Below, in pieces: positions 26,947 to 36,468 of a DNA stretch of 64,000 nucleotides. The position numbers were made by a program, and so were the translations under genes. The notes below the pieces were generated by a model. That model was not told the DNA's origin and made no database searches. It was given only the letters and a program-made list of their open reading frames with translations. Every line of letters begins with the position of its first letter. Positions within the stretch are counted from its first letter, which is position 1. This DNA comes from Caproiciproducens faecalis (lineage in GTDB: Bacteria > Bacillota > Clostridia > Oscillospirales > Acutalibacteraceae), in contig NZ_JAGFNZ010000002.1 in NCBI RefSeq assembly GCF_019448085.1, positions 496,001 through 560,000 of the forward strand, given 5' to 3'.

Positions 26947-27846
26947 ATGATTGAAGCGAAAAAATTAACGAAAAAATTCGGCACAACCGCCGCGCTGGAT
27001 GAAATTTCATTTTCCATCGGCTCCGGTTCGGTGTTTGGGCTGGTCGGCTCCAACGGCGCGGGAAAATCCACCTTTTTGCGCACACTCGCGGGGATTTACA
27101 AGCCGGGCGGCGGCGAAGTACTCTTGGACGGAGCGGCTCCGTTTGAAAATTCCGAAGTAAAGTCACAGATTTTTTTCATTTCGGATTTTCCGTATTTTCT
27201 TCCGCAGGCTTCCTTAAAGGAAATGGCGGCATTTTATTCCCGCCTTTATCCCAGCTGGAGCCAGAAGCGGTTTGAGGAACTGTGCGGCATGTTTCCCATT
27301 GATAGCAAAAGTAAAATTGTAAACATGTCGAAGGGAATGCAGCGGCAGGCAGCCATTATCTGCGCAATTGCGACCCAGCCCCGCTGTCTGCTGATGGATG
27401 AGGTTTTCGACGGCCTTGACCCGGTGATGCGCCAGCTTCTAAAGCGGATTGTTTCCGGAGAAGTCGCCCAGCGGGAAATGACGGTAGTGATCGCCTCGCA
27501 CAATCTGCGCGAGCTGGAGGATTTCTGTGACCATGTGGGTCTTTTCCACAAGGGCGGCGTTGTTTTCGAGCGGGATCTTGATGAGCTGAAGCTGGGAATC
27601 AGCAAGGTACAGGCAGTGTTTAAGCCGATGCCGGAGCTTAGCGCCTTTGCGCCGCTGGAAATCATTAAAACCGAAATGCACGGTTCCCTGATTAATCTGG
27701 TTATCCGCGGTACAAAGGATGAGATTCTGGAAAAGATAAACGGGCTGAACCCCGTTTTTGCGGAAGTACTACCGCTTACGCTTGAAGAAGTATTTATCAG
27801 TGAAATGGAGGTGGCGGGCTATGACCTCGAAAACATCCTCAACTAG
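26947..27846 (+). CDS. ABC transporter ATP-binding protein
   Basis: About 299 residues. Walker A is GSNGAGKST, the signature is MSKGMQRQA (a variant of LSGGQ), Walker B is CLLMDEVFDGLD and the switch histidine lies in IASHN. A C-terminal extension of about 80 residues is typical of YtrB-like exporter ATPases. Its end overlaps the start of the permease by 26 bases, so the pair is translationally coupled. Confidence 0.9.
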   Translation: MIEAKKLTKKFGTTAALDEISFSIGSGSVFGLVGSNGAGKSTFLRTLAGIYKPGGGEVLLDGAAPFENSEVKSQIFFISDFPYFLPQASLKEMAAFYSRLYPSWSQKRFEELCGMFPIDSKSKIVNMSKGMQRQAAIICAIATQPRCLLMDEVFDGLDPVMRQLLKRIVSGEVAQREMTVVIASHNLRELEDFCDHVGLFHKGGVVFERDLDELKLGISKVQAVFKPMPELSAFAPLEIIKTEMHGSLINLVIRGTKDEILEKINGLNPVFAEVLPLTLEEVFISEMEVAGYDLENILN

Positions 27847-29686
27847 GCGAATGAAAGAATTCCGCGAGACCTATCTGTGGTCGCTCAAGAAAAACCGCGG
27901 GATGATGGCGCTGCTCGCGCTGCTGATGTTTATTGCGCTGCCGATGATTCTGATGACCGTCATGGCAAATACACAGAACCGTATTACTACTGAGATTTAC
28001 ACTCCTGAAATGTGGACGCAAACTTATATGAGCGGCATCATGACGCTGACGGCAGCGCTCGTGACCCCGCTGAGCCTGATTTTCGTTCTGGTCATTTCCG
28101 TTTCCCTATTCGGGTATATGCATCAGAAGCGCAGCGTGGATACGTTCCACGCACTGCCGGTCGGCAGAACCCCGATGATTCTTGGCCGGCTGCTCGCCGG
28201 TCTGACCACGCTTTACGCGCCTGTGCTGCTGAATTTCATGATCGTCTTTTTTGTTGGGGCGTCCTACCCCGTGCTGCTGCAAAACTGCTGGACGGCTGTG
28301 CTGTCTTATCTGCTTTGGCTGATGCTGATCTGCCTTGCGACGCTCTGCCTTTCCGCTTTCATGGCGGTCTGTACCGGGATGACCACCGACATGATTCTTT
28401 CCCTTCTCGGGGTCAACGCAGCCTATCCGCTGCTGATTTTTCTGGGCGACCGGTTCGCGTCGTCGCTTTTGCCCGGTCTGAACACCGGACTGAATTCCAA
28501 CAGCCTTTTCCTGACTGCGCTTTCCCCGTTTTCGGCCGCGTTTATGCCGTACATTCTGTCCGGCAGCCAGTATCAGGGCGGTTCCTCGCCTGTAAGTACG
28601 GGATTTTATGTCTGGTGGACAGTATTCACCCTGATCCTTCTGGCGGGTACGGTCATCCTCTACCAGAAGCGTAAGAGCGAATGTGCTGAGAGCAGCTTTG
28701 CTTTTTCCCTTCCGAAAAACGCAATCCGTTTCATGATTACCGCCGTAGTGGGACTTGGCTTTGGCCTGCTGCTCCAGAGCGAAACCGAAAACCTGTCCAA
28801 CTTCTTTATCGGTCTGATTGCCGGCTCCCTCGCCGCACATATCGTGACAGAGGCAATCTACTCCCGCGGTTTCAAACAGCTGAAAAAGAGCTTTGTCGGC
28901 TACGGATTTTTTGCCGCTGTATTTCTGGCTGCCTATGCGGTTCTGGCCACGGGCTTCTTTGGCTACGACACCCGCATCCCATCTGCCGACAGCGTAACGA
29001 GCATTACCGTAAATGACGCCTATACGAGCAGCGGCGGAAGGATCAACAACAAAAGCCAACACGAGCTTGCCGAAATCCTGCCGACCCTGACGGAAAAATC
29101 GAACATCGACAAAGTGATGGAGCTTCATAAAACGATTACTCAGGAAAAAAGAAGCCATTCCTATCCGTACTGCCTTAACAGCGCGAACGGAAGCCCGCTG
29201 ACCATCACTTACCATTTGAAAAACGGCGGCACCATGAAAAGAACCTATTACTTCGAATATCAGACCGATGACCAGGGGAATTTCTTCTCCCCGCTGGGTG
29301 ATGTTGCCAAATCGAAAGAGTACAGGGAAACCTCCAATCTGTTGTTCTATGTGGAACCCGAATACATCAAGAGCATTGACGTCGGATCAAAAACCTCCGA
29401 AAGCAGCGTTACCTTTGCTCCGGACATAAATACCAAAAAAGAGCTGCTGGACGCATTGAAGCAGGATATTCTGGACGGCAAAGTCGGTGACGGAAAAACC
29501 GCTGCCGACAGCTTCACATACCTGATGATTGAGTATAAGGCACCTTTACAGTTGAAAGACGGGAAATTGAAAACACTGCTGAACGGATACGACGGCGATA
29601 TTTATCTATACGCAAACAACTATTACTATGCGGAAGGTTCCGGAAAGACCAGCGAACTGATGGAAAAACTCGGCTGGACCAAATAA
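27821..29686 (+). CDS. ABC transporter permease with large extracytoplasmic domain
   Basis: About 621 residues from the ATG at 27821 (GGAGG upstream, inside the ATPase gene). Residues 20-380 hold around ten hydrophobic segments in two groups. The C-terminal 220 residues or so, after the last helix (ending in FGYDTRIPSADS), form a soluble domain predicted outside the cell. With the YtrA-like regulator this makes a GntR-controlled ABC exporter, perhaps for cell-wall-active or antimicrobial compounds; the substrate is not shown by the sequence. Confidence 0.8.
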   Translation: MTSKTSSTRRMKEFRETYLWSLKKNRGMMALLALLMFIALPMILMTVMANTQNRITTEIYTPEMWTQTYMSGIMTLTAALVTPLSLIFVLVISVSLFGYMHQKRSVDTFHALPVGRTPMILGRLLAGLTTLYAPVLLNFMIVFFVGASYPVLLQNCWTAVLSYLLWLMLICLATLCLSAFMAVCTGMTTDMILSLLGVNAAYPLLIFLGDRFASSLLPGLNTGLNSNSLFLTALSPFSAAFMPYILSGSQYQGGSSPVSTGFYVWWTVFTLILLAGTVILYQKRKSECAESSFAFSLPKNAIRFMITAVVGLGFGLLLQSETENLSNFFIGLIAGSLAAHIVTEAIYSRGFKQLKKSFVGYGFFAAVFLAAYAVLATGFFGYDTRIPSADSVTSITVNDAYTSSGGRINNKSQHELAEILPTLTEKSNIDKVMELHKTITQEKRSHSYPYCLNSANGSPLTITYHLKNGGTMKRTYYFEYQTDDQGNFFSPLGDVAKSKEYRETSNLLFYVEPEYIKSIDVGSKTSESSVTFAPDINTKKELLDALKQDILDGKVGDGKTAADSFTYLMIEYKAPLQLKDGKLKTLLNGYDGDIYLYANNYYYAEGSGKTSELMEKLGWTK

Positions 29687-29728
29687 GCTTTTTACCGTTT
29701 ACGCAAATACGGCATAGAAATACAACGA

Positions 29729-29758
29729 AGCGCCCGGTTCATAAACCGGGCGCTTTCC
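29729..29758 (+). terminator. Terminator after ABC permease
   Basis: Eleven-base-pair stem AGCGCCCGGTT (29729-29739), loop CATA, AACCGGGCGCT, then a T-rich tail. Confidence 0.9.
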
Positions 29759-29780
29759 CTTTCCGCAAACGTGAATATGA

Positions 29781-29830
29781 ATAAGAAAAAACCGGGAGTG
29801 ACTGACCAATCATCAGCCGCTCCCGGTTTT
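29781..29830 (-). terminator. Terminator of flavodiiron/rubredoxin unit
   Basis: AAAACCGGGAG (29788-29798) pairs with CTCCCGGTTTT (29820-29830); on the minus strand it runs into TTTTTTCTTA, directly after the flavodiiron stop. Confidence 0.85.
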
Positions 29831-29834
29831 ATTG

Positions 29835-31025
29835 TTATTTCATATTGGATACGATTTCTTTCGCGTATGCTCTCATAGACGCCAGATCTTCGTCCGTGGG
29901 GGTAAAGAGAACTCTGAAGCCTTCTCCGATAAATCGGAACTTCAGGTGCTCCATTCTCGACTTCATCATTGGTACGGCTTCGCCGCTCCAGCCATAGGCG
30001 CCAAACGCGCCCACCGGTTTTTGCTTGGTATTGATCGCATCCACGCTTGCAAGGATATCCCAAATCACTTTCGGCGCGTCGCGGTTAATGGTGCAGGAAC
30101 CGATCAGCAGAACGTCTGCCTCATTGGCTAATTTCGCCACCTCTTCAAACGGCGTAAAGACAACATTTACAAGCTTCACATCCAGCTTTTCGTCCTTGCG
30201 CAGCTCTTCACAGGCAGCTTTCGCCAGTTTTTCGGTGCATCCGTAAGCGGACGCATAGAGGACGCCGACCACCTTTTTTTCTTTCGGGGCAGGAGTACTC
30301 CACTCCCGGTAAAGATCCCGGCATTTACGAATACTGTCGGTAAGACAGGGGCCGTGACTGGGACATACCAATTCAATCGGCAAATCCTTTATCTTATCAA
30401 GTCCGGCCAGAACATACGGCTTGAATGGCCCGAAAATACAATTGAAATAATATTCAAATTGCTCGCTGTACTTGTCCGGATAATGGACGGTGGTATCAAG
30501 CATAGTGGGCTCGCAGTAATGCGCACCGAGAAAGTCACAGGTAAACAGCGTTTTTTGCGACTCCATATAAACGAACATGGAATCCGGCCAGTGCAGAAGA
30601 GGCGCAATGATAAACGTAAGCTCTTCCCCGCCGATGGATAGCTTGTCCCCCTGTTTCACAGTGACGCATTGGAAAGTTTGATTGGTAATGGCGGAAAGAT
30701 ACATCTTGGCCGCCACCGTACAATAAACCGTAATGTTTGGATTCAATTCCAGCAGCTTACCAACGCTGCCGGAATGGTCGGGTTCCGTGTGGTTCATAAT
30801 CAGGTAATCAATTTGCGAAATATCGATGATACTTTGAATGTTGTTCAGATATTCGTCAAAATACGGAGCGTGCACCGTATCGATCAGAACGTTTTTTTCA
30901 CCCTTAATGAGGTACGCGTTATAGCTGGTGCCATAACGCGACTCCATAATAATGTCAAAAACACGCAGAGACGGATTCAGCACACCCACTGAATAAACAT
31001 TTTCTCTTAGTTTGATTGCACCCAT
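29835..31025 (-). CDS. fprA: Flavodiiron protein (oxygen/NO reductase)
   Basis: A 396-residue A-type flavodiiron protein that reduces O2 to water (or NO to N2O) in anaerobes. The metallo-beta-lactamase part has the diiron ligands HTEPDH (H79, E81, D83, H84), the later HW near residue 149, CDFLGAHY near 169 and CPSHGP near 225. A flavodoxin domain (residues about 252-396) has the FMN loop YASAYGCTEKLA. A rubredoxin gene lies just upstream in the same direction and is the likely electron donor. Confidence 0.95.
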   Translation of the reverse strand: MGAIKLRENVYSVGVLNPSLRVFDIIMESRYGTSYNAYLIKGEKNVLIDTVHAPYFDEYLNNIQSIIDISQIDYLIMNHTEPDHSGSVGKLLELNPNITVYCTVAAKMYLSAITNQTFQCVTVKQGDKLSIGGEELTFIIAPLLHWPDSMFVYMESQKTLFTCDFLGAHYCEPTMLDTTVHYPDKYSEQFEYYFNCIFGPFKPYVLAGLDKIKDLPIELVCPSHGPCLTDSIRKCRDLYREWSTPAPKEKKVVGVLYASAYGCTEKLAKAACEELRKDEKLDVKLVNVVFTPFEEVAKLANEADVLLIGSCTINRDAPKVIWDILASVDAINTKQKPVGAFGAYGWSGEAVPMMKSRMEHLKFRFIGEGFRVLFTPTDEDLASMRAYAKEIVSNMK

Positions 31026-31052
31026 TCTAATGACATTCTTCCCTTTCAGTAG

Positions 31053-31208
31053 TTATTCCGGAGAAAACATATCCTTGCCGACGCCGCACATTGGGCAGGT
31101 CCAGTCCTCAGGAAGATCCTCGAATTTTGTTCCGGGAGCAATCCCGTTGTCCGGGTCACCGATGGCCGGGTCATATACATAGCCGCATGCGTTGCAAACA
31201 TATCTCAT
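31053..31208 (-). CDS. Rubredoxin
   Basis: A 51-residue electron carrier with one Fe(Cys)4 site. It begins [14 protein letters not shown], continues with the typical [15 protein letters not shown] and ends [11 protein letters not shown]. CxxC pairs at residues 5/8 and 38/41 hold the iron. The ATG at 31208 follows GGAG. It lies 27 bases before the flavodiiron gene, an operon pairing common in Clostridia for oxygen reduction with NADH-derived electrons. Confidence 0.95.
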   Translation of the reverse strand: MRYVCNACGYVYDPAIGDPDNGIAPGTKFEDLPEDWTCPMCGVGKDMFSPE

Positions 31209-31265
31209 GATTATCTACTCCTTTGGTTGAATTTGTCATAAGTATAAAATAGTGCAACCTTTTTG

Positions 31266-31511
31266 TCAATCGGAATTCACATTAAATTGGAAGTCTTCGA
31301 CTATTTCGCTCAAATTGGTCGGAAAAACCGAACCCCTCTGCAGCTGCTCGGCCACATTCATTGCCGTCCCCAAATCATGTGACACCAGCTGGTCAGCTTT
31401 TTCGACACGGGTCTTAACTATCTCCACTCCGAACCCAGTGCTGCGGCTCCCAAATACATAATATTTCAGATGATTGCCGCACAGCTCAATAATCCCTACG
31501 CATTTTCTCAT
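31266..31511 (-). CDS. Conserved small protein of unknown function
   Basis: About 81 residues from the ATG at 31511, placed 4 bases after AAGGAGGGG. The sequence is a short beta-rich/helical protein (KCVGIIELCGNHLKYYVF, then STGFGVEIVKTRVEKAD) with no signal peptide or membrane helix. It may belong to the DUF6514-like small clostridial proteins, but I am not sure. The good ribosome site and plausible composition support a real gene. Confidence 0.6.
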   Translation of the reverse strand: MRKCVGIIELCGNHLKYYVFGSRSTGFGVEIVKTRVEKADQLVSHDLGTAMNVAEQLQRGSVFPTNLSEIVEDFQFNVNSD

Positions 31512-31685
31512 CTTTCCCCTCCTTCTTGTGTGAAATATGACCACAATCTAGTCCAATGATAATTCAATTTTGGCAGATATTCAAGACAAAAAGAGATGAT
31601 TCTTCATCAAAATATTATTTACGCAATATATTCGGCTGTTTCCGCCTTTTCGGTCATATCTTGTATATTGCATCTATGGAATATT

Positions 31686-32189
31686 TTAGGTTTTTTTGAA
31701 CAAAAGACAAATAAAACCTGCAGATAATACGCCCAGTATTGCTCCCGCAAGAATATCCGACGGGTAATGTACAAACAGAAATACGCGGGAAAAGGCAATC
31801 AAAAATGCAAGCGCAAAGGCAGGAATTCCCAGCCGTCGGTTGGCTTTTCCCAGTACAAACGCCGCCGCAAAGGCGGCGCCGGCATGTCCCGACGGGAAGG
31901 AGTATCCGCGCGGCGCGGCAATCAGCAAATGGTATCCGGAATAAACAGCGAACGGACGGGGGCGTGCCACCAACGGTTTCAGAATGCCTTCCCCGAGCGT
32001 ATGGGTAAGCACCAGCGCGGCCAGAAGCATCACCCCGTAAAACCGGTATTTTTTTGTGCAGATCAGGCAGAGACCGGACACCACCCAGATCAGCCCCGCG
32101 TTTCCCAGCACGGTAATAAAGGGGAAAAATAAATCCGTAAATCCGTTGTGAAAGTGGTTCTGTATAAAAATTAAAATGAATTCATCCAT
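31686..32189 (-). CDS. PAP2-family membrane phosphatase
   Basis: A 167-residue integral membrane phosphatase with the complete three-part PAP2 signature: KPLVARPRP (residues 71-79), PSGH (99-102) and SRVFLFVHYPSD (134-145). Six membrane segments. Such enzymes dephosphorylate lipid phosphates, often undecaprenyl pyrophosphate (BcrC-like), which would recycle the carrier for cell-wall synthesis; phosphatidate is the alternative substrate. Confidence 0.88.
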   Translation of the reverse strand: MDEFILIFIQNHFHNGFTDLFFPFITVLGNAGLIWVVSGLCLICTKKYRFYGVMLLAALVLTHTLGEGILKPLVARPRPFAVYSGYHLLIAAPRGYSFPSGHAGAAFAAAFVLGKANRRLGIPAFALAFLIAFSRVFLFVHYPSDILAGAILGVLSAGFICLLFKKT

Positions 32190-32320
32190 GGTTCACACTC
32201 TTTCTTTCCCTCTTCCCACCCTTTATACAATGACAGGCGAAAAAGGGAAATCATTATCATTGGACGATACTACCATATTTTAATCAATCCGCGAATATAC
32301 TTAACCATAACAGGGGGTTG

Positions 32321-34918
32321 ATGATATTGGATTGGCAGAGTCTTACAAAGGAAGAATGTGCGAAAAAACTGGGAACCAATCTGAAAGCGGGGCTGACCCC
32401 CGCTCAGGTGGGGGAACGGCAGAATCGGTTTGGGCCGAACGAGCTGGCGCAGCCGAAAAAGAAAAACCTTCTGCTGCGTTTTTTTGCGCAGTTTTCGGAT
32501 TTTATGGTCATTGTCCTGCTGGTGGCGGCAGGCATTTCCTTTGCTACTTCCTTTTTGCAGAAGGACAACGATTATATTGATTCCATCATTATTCTGGCAA
32601 TTGTTACGGTGAACGCGATGATGGGTCTGATTCAGGAGAGCAGGGCGGAAAAAGCGATCGAAGCCCTGAAAAAGCTTTCCAGTCCGCACGCCCGTGTGGT
32701 ACGCTCCGGCGTTGAAACGACGATTGCGGCCAGCGAACTGGTACCCGGCGACCTTGTCATTCTGAACGCGGGCGACCTTGTCCCCGCGGATCTGCGTTTA
32801 ACGGAAGCGGTCAACCTCAAAGCGGAGGAAAGCGCGCTGACGGGTGAAAGCCTGCCAAGCAGAAAGCGCGCGGATATGACCTGCTCTAAAAGCACCCCCC
32901 TCGGCGACCGGCACAACCTGCTGTTCTCCTCCAGCTCCATTGCGGCGGGACACGGCTCGGGCATTGTTACGGAAACGGGCATGGATACGCAGGTGGGCAA
33001 AATCGCGCATATGATTAGCACCCAGTCCGCCCCCCAGACTCCGCTTCAGAGAAAGCTGGCTCAGACGGGGCGCTGGCTTGGCATCGGCGCGCTGGTAATT
33101 TGCTTTATCATTTTTATTATGGGTCTGTTTCAGCGTGTTCAACCGCTGGAAATGTTTTTAATTGCCATCAGTCTTGCCGTGGCGGCAATTCCGGAGGGTC
33201 TGCCCGCGGTCGTGACCATCGTGCTGGCCATCGGCGTTCGCCGCATGGCGGCGAAAAGAAGCATTGTACGGCGAATGCCCGCCGTGGAAACGCTCGGCAG
33301 CGCCAGTGTAATCTGCTCCGATAAAACCGGCACCCTGACCCAGAACCGGATGACCGTGGTGGAGCTCAGAGGTTCGGGCGGAGCCATCCCGATTCCTTCG
33401 CCGCAGGGAGATTTTCTTCTGAACACTGCGTCACTTTGCTGCAACTGCACGGTCAGCGGCGGAAAGATTCACGGAGACCCCACAGAGGCGGCCATTGTTG
33501 CCGCCGCCCCCACCGACAAGAACAAGCTTGACGAAGAGTATCCGCGTGTGCTGGAGATCCCGTTCAGCTCCGAACGCAAGATGATGACCACTGTGCACCG
33601 CCTTGGCGGCGGGCGTTACCGCATTATTACCAAAGGCGCCCCCGACATCCTGTTCACACACAGTACAGGCGGAGCGCCCCGGCAGAACGAAGAGATGGCT
33701 TCCCGCGCGCTGCGCGTGATCGGCGTTGCCTACAAGGATGTTGATTTTCTTCCCGACCCGGATGAAAACATGGAAAACGGCCTGACCTTCTGCGGACTGA
33801 TCGGAATGATCGATCCGCCCCGTCCGCAGGTAAAGCCCGCTGTGGATCTGTGCAGAAAAGCGGGAATCCGTCCCGTCATGATTACGGGCGATCACGCCGC
33901 CACCGCAGCGGCCATTGCGAAACAGCTCGGCATAATGGAAGGGAAAAGCCGCGTGATTACCGGCGCGGAACTTGACCGGACCAGTCAGGGAGAACTGGAA
34001 AAGACGATCTACGACTACGCCGTATTTGCCCGGGTTTCCCCGGAGCACAAGGTACGCATTGTGCGCGCGTTTCAGTCCCACGGAGAAGTGGTCGCTATGA
34101 CCGGGGACGGCGTGAACGACGCGCCCGCGCTCCGCGCGGCAGACATTGGCTGTGCAATGGGTATTTCCGGCACCGACGTGGCCAAGGCGGCGTCAGACAT
34201 GATTCTGACGGACGATAACTTTGCTACGATCGTGGCCGCTGTACGCGAAGGCAGGGGCATCTACGAGAACATCCGAAAGACCGTGCATTTCCTGCTGAGC
34301 TGCAACATTGGGGAAATCCTCACTGTATTCGTCAGCTTCCTGCTGCGCCTGCCCACCCCTTTGCTGGCCATTCAGCTTCTTTGGGTAAACCTGGTAACGG
34401 ACTCCCTGCCCGCGCTTGCGCTGGGCGTGGAACCCATAGACAAACAGATTATGGAACGCAGGCCGGTCAAACCGCACGAAAGCATTTTTTCCGGCGGCAT
34501 GGGTTACAACATCCTTGTAGAAGGATGTCTGATCGGCGCCATTTCCCTGCTGGCCTACAGCATCGGCCGCATTTATTTCGACGTTGACCCCGCGTCCCCG
34601 TATATCGGCCGTACCATGGCGTTTGCGGTCCTCAGCCTTTCCCAGATCGTACATACCTTTAACATGCGGTCGTCGCGCTCCGTTTTTGAAGCGGGCATTT
34701 TTGCCAATCCCAAGCTGGTGCTTGCGGCGGTCATCTGCACCGCGCTGCAGGCGATGGTGATTGTGATTAAGCCGCTCTCCGTGATTTTTAAAACCGCGGT
34801 TCTGACCGGGCACCAGTGGCTGATCGTTGTGGCTCTGTCCCTGATTCCGCTTGCGGTGGTAGAACTGGAGAAAGCCCTCACGGCACATTCCGGCCGCAGA
34901 AAAAATACGCATAAATAG
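32321..34918 (+). CDS. P-type Ca2+-transporting ATPase (P2A type)
   Basis: About 865 residues, a calcium/cation pump of the SERCA/PMR1 type. The N-terminal cation-ATPase domain is followed by ALTGESLP (actuator), AIPEGLPAVV (M4 ion-binding site), the phosphorylation site CSDKTGTLTQN, KGAPD (nucleotide domain) and TGDGVNDAPAL (hinge). Ten membrane helices are expected, and NLVTDSLPALALG in M6 supports Ca2+ specificity. The start may be ATG 32321 or TTG 32327; AGGGGG is better spaced for the latter. A strong terminator follows. Confidence 0.92.
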   Translation: MILDWQSLTKEECAKKLGTNLKAGLTPAQVGERQNRFGPNELAQPKKKNLLLRFFAQFSDFMVIVLLVAAGISFATSFLQKDNDYIDSIIILAIVTVNAMMGLIQESRAEKAIEALKKLSSPHARVVRSGVETTIAASELVPGDLVILNAGDLVPADLRLTEAVNLKAEESALTGESLPSRKRADMTCSKSTPLGDRHNLLFSSSSIAAGHGSGIVTETGMDTQVGKIAHMISTQSAPQTPLQRKLAQTGRWLGIGALVICFIIFIMGLFQRVQPLEMFLIAISLAVAAIPEGLPAVVTIVLAIGVRRMAAKRSIVRRMPAVETLGSASVICSDKTGTLTQNRMTVVELRGSGGAIPIPSPQGDFLLNTASLCCNCTVSGGKIHGDPTEAAIVAAAPTDKNKLDEEYPRVLEIPFSSERKMMTTVHRLGGGRYRIITKGAPDILFTHSTGGAPRQNEEMASRALRVIGVAYKDVDFLPDPDENMENGLTFCGLIGMIDPPRPQVKPAVDLCRKAGIRPVMITGDHAATAAAIAKQLGIMEGKSRVITGAELDRTSQGELEKTIYDYAVFARVSPEHKVRIVRAFQSHGEVVAMTGDGVNDAPALRAADIGCAMGISGTDVAKAASDMILTDDNFATIVAAVREGRGIYENIRKTVHFLLSCNIGEILTVFVSFLLRLPTPLLAIQLLWVNLVTDSLPALALGVEPIDKQIMERRPVKPHESIFSGGMGYNILVEGCLIGAISLLAYSIGRIYFDVDPASPYIGRTMAFAVLSLSQIVHTFNMRSSRSVFEAGIFANPKLVLAAVICTALQAMVIVIKPLSVIFKTAVLTGHQWLIVVALSLIPLAVVELEKALTAHSGRRKNTHK

Positions 34919-34956
34919 GAAAAAGGCTTATTGATTTTCAATAAGCCCTTTTTTCT
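34919..34956. terminator. Bidirectional terminator between P-type ATPase and flippase-like gene
   Basis: GGCTTATTG pairs with CAATAAGCC around the loop ATTTT; A-rich on the left and T-rich on the right, so it can work in both directions for the two convergent genes. Confidence 0.9.
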
Positions 34957-34967
34957 GTTTTACCGTA

Positions 34968-36020
34968 CTATTCATTCGGTTCGCTGACAATCGGATCATT
35001 GTATTTTTTTTCAGCCACATAGGCAAAAATACCGCCGAACAGGATATTAAAGTAATAGGTGATAATTCTCCAAAGCAGAATTGCGGGAATAATCGCAGAT
35101 TTAAAGAACATTCCAAAGAAGATATAGAAACTGCCTTCCGCACCGCCGGAAGCCCCCGGCAAAGGAACGAACGCGCTGACCATGGCCACAAAGGCCTGTG
35201 CCGCCACCATCGTGGTGATGGGAGCCGCATTCATATTAAAACTCCGATAGATAAAATAAGGAATCAAACTGTTCAGAGTAATCTGTACAACCGTTACCGA
35301 CATGACCACAACATACAGCCGGGTGGATTTTCCCATCAGCTTCGAGGCATCATGGAAAATTTCCAGCTGATTGTGAATTCTCGCGTAGCGTTCCTCGGGG
35401 TGCCTGCACAGCTTCAAGTAGTGAAGAAAACGAATAACGGTCTTTACAATTTTATCCGTAGTCATTTCACTAATCATGAACAGCATGACCAGCACAATAA
35501 ACGTACTGTTGGTAATCAGACCAATAATCGTCACAAATGAAAAATTGCTGACACTCGTTTGAAAGAAATGAAGCTTCATGGCGACCAGAACAAGGGAATA
35601 CAGCACCATGACAACCTGGTAGGTAAGCGTTTTAACCGCGATAATGGACCCGGCTTTTCCTGTGTCCATTCCCATTTTGCGCATGGTATAAATCTGCATC
35701 GGCTGCCCGCCGGTGGAAAACGGGGTGACCGCACTGTACAGAAAGCCAATCATCCCCACGGAAAAGGAACGGCCAAAGCGCCACTGGGGGTACAGGTGAA
35801 TACAGAGCAGGTTCAGAACGAACCCTTCCAAAACCCAGCACAGAACCGCACTCAAGATCGATAAAAACAGCCACTGCGGCTTTAGTTTCAGAACAATTTC
35901 CCCCAACGCGACAATGCCGTCCGTGGTGAATAAAAAATACAACAGAATGCCTGCGGAAAGAACCAGTGTAATAATTACAAAAAGGTTTTTGCGAATTGCT
36001 TTCCTTAATTTAGCTGCCAT
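34968..36020 (-). CDS. Lysylphosphatidylglycerol synthase transmembrane-type (UPF0104) protein
   Basis: About 350 residues from the ATG at 36020 (GGAG 6 bases upstream). Eight or so helices match the membrane domain of MprF/AglD2-like proteins: the TPFSTGGQPMQIY motif near residue 95 and PLPGASGGAEGSFY near 290 are diagnostic. The aminoacyl-transfer domain of MprF is missing, so this is a stand-alone flippase-like protein that may move a lipid across the membrane. The substrate is unknown. Confidence 0.82.
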   Translation of the reverse strand: MAAKLRKAIRKNLFVIITLVLSAGILLYFLFTTDGIVALGEIVLKLKPQWLFLSILSAVLCWVLEGFVLNLLCIHLYPQWRFGRSFSVGMIGFLYSAVTPFSTGGQPMQIYTMRKMGMDTGKAGSIIAVKTLTYQVVMVLYSLVLVAMKLHFFQTSVSNFSFVTIIGLITNSTFIVLVMLFMISEMTTDKIVKTVIRFLHYLKLCRHPEERYARIHNQLEIFHDASKLMGKSTRLYVVVMSVTVVQITLNSLIPYFIYRSFNMNAAPITTMVAAQAFVAMVSAFVPLPGASGGAEGSFYIFFGMFFKSAIIPAILLWRIITYYFNILFGGIFAYVAEKKYNDPIVSEPNE

Positions 36021-36207
36021 CTTTTTCTCCATATGTTTGTTGTGAATTGACCTTACGCCTGAGACACTAGTATATTCTATCTCAAACGGCAAAATTATAC
36101 AAGAGCATTTACCGAACTATCCGGATTCTTCCGCGCTGTACGGCGCGGATCTTTCTGTTTGGGGAAATCCCGGCACTCCCGCGTGACTGCACCCACCTGC
36201 GGAATTC

Positions 36208-36217
36208 TGCATACTAT
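36208..36217 (+). promoter_or_regulatory. Candidate sporulation promoter element of cotJAB
   Basis: TGCATACTAT lies 51 bases before cotJA. CATACTATA within it fits the -10 pattern of the mother-cell factors (sigma-E CATAcAnT, sigma-K CATAnnnTA). The same 10-mer occurs before the small gene at 37,545. The -35 element is not clear. Confidence 0.35.
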
Positions 36218-36267
36218 ATTATCGGATAAGCCGAAGTGTCTCCGACGTATCAGAAAGGAGATATACA

Positions 36268-36468
36268 ATGAACGACATGAAAATAGCGGAAGGGGAATCC
36301 TGCCTGCTGAATCTGCCGCCATTGCCGGAAACGACCGTAGTTGCAATGGCGTATGTTCCTTTCCAGCAGTTCGGCACGGTATATGAGCCGGAAATGGGCC
36401 TGCGCAGCGGCACTATTTTTCCCGAGCTAGACAAACCTTTTCTAGGTAAACGAGGTGTAATGAAATGA
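36268..36468 (+). CDS. cotJA: Spore coat-associated protein CotJA
   Basis: A 66-residue protein with the CotJA pattern: AMAYVPFQQFGTVYEPEMGL, then GTIFPELDKPFLGKRG. CotJA is needed to place CotJC in the inner spore coat of Bacillus. A good ribosome site (AAAGGAG) precedes the ATG, and the stop overlaps the cotJB start (ATGA), showing coupling. Confidence 0.92.
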   Translation: MNDMKIAEGESCLLNLPPLPETTVVAMAYVPFQQFGTVYEPEMGLRSGTIFPELDKPFLGKRGVMK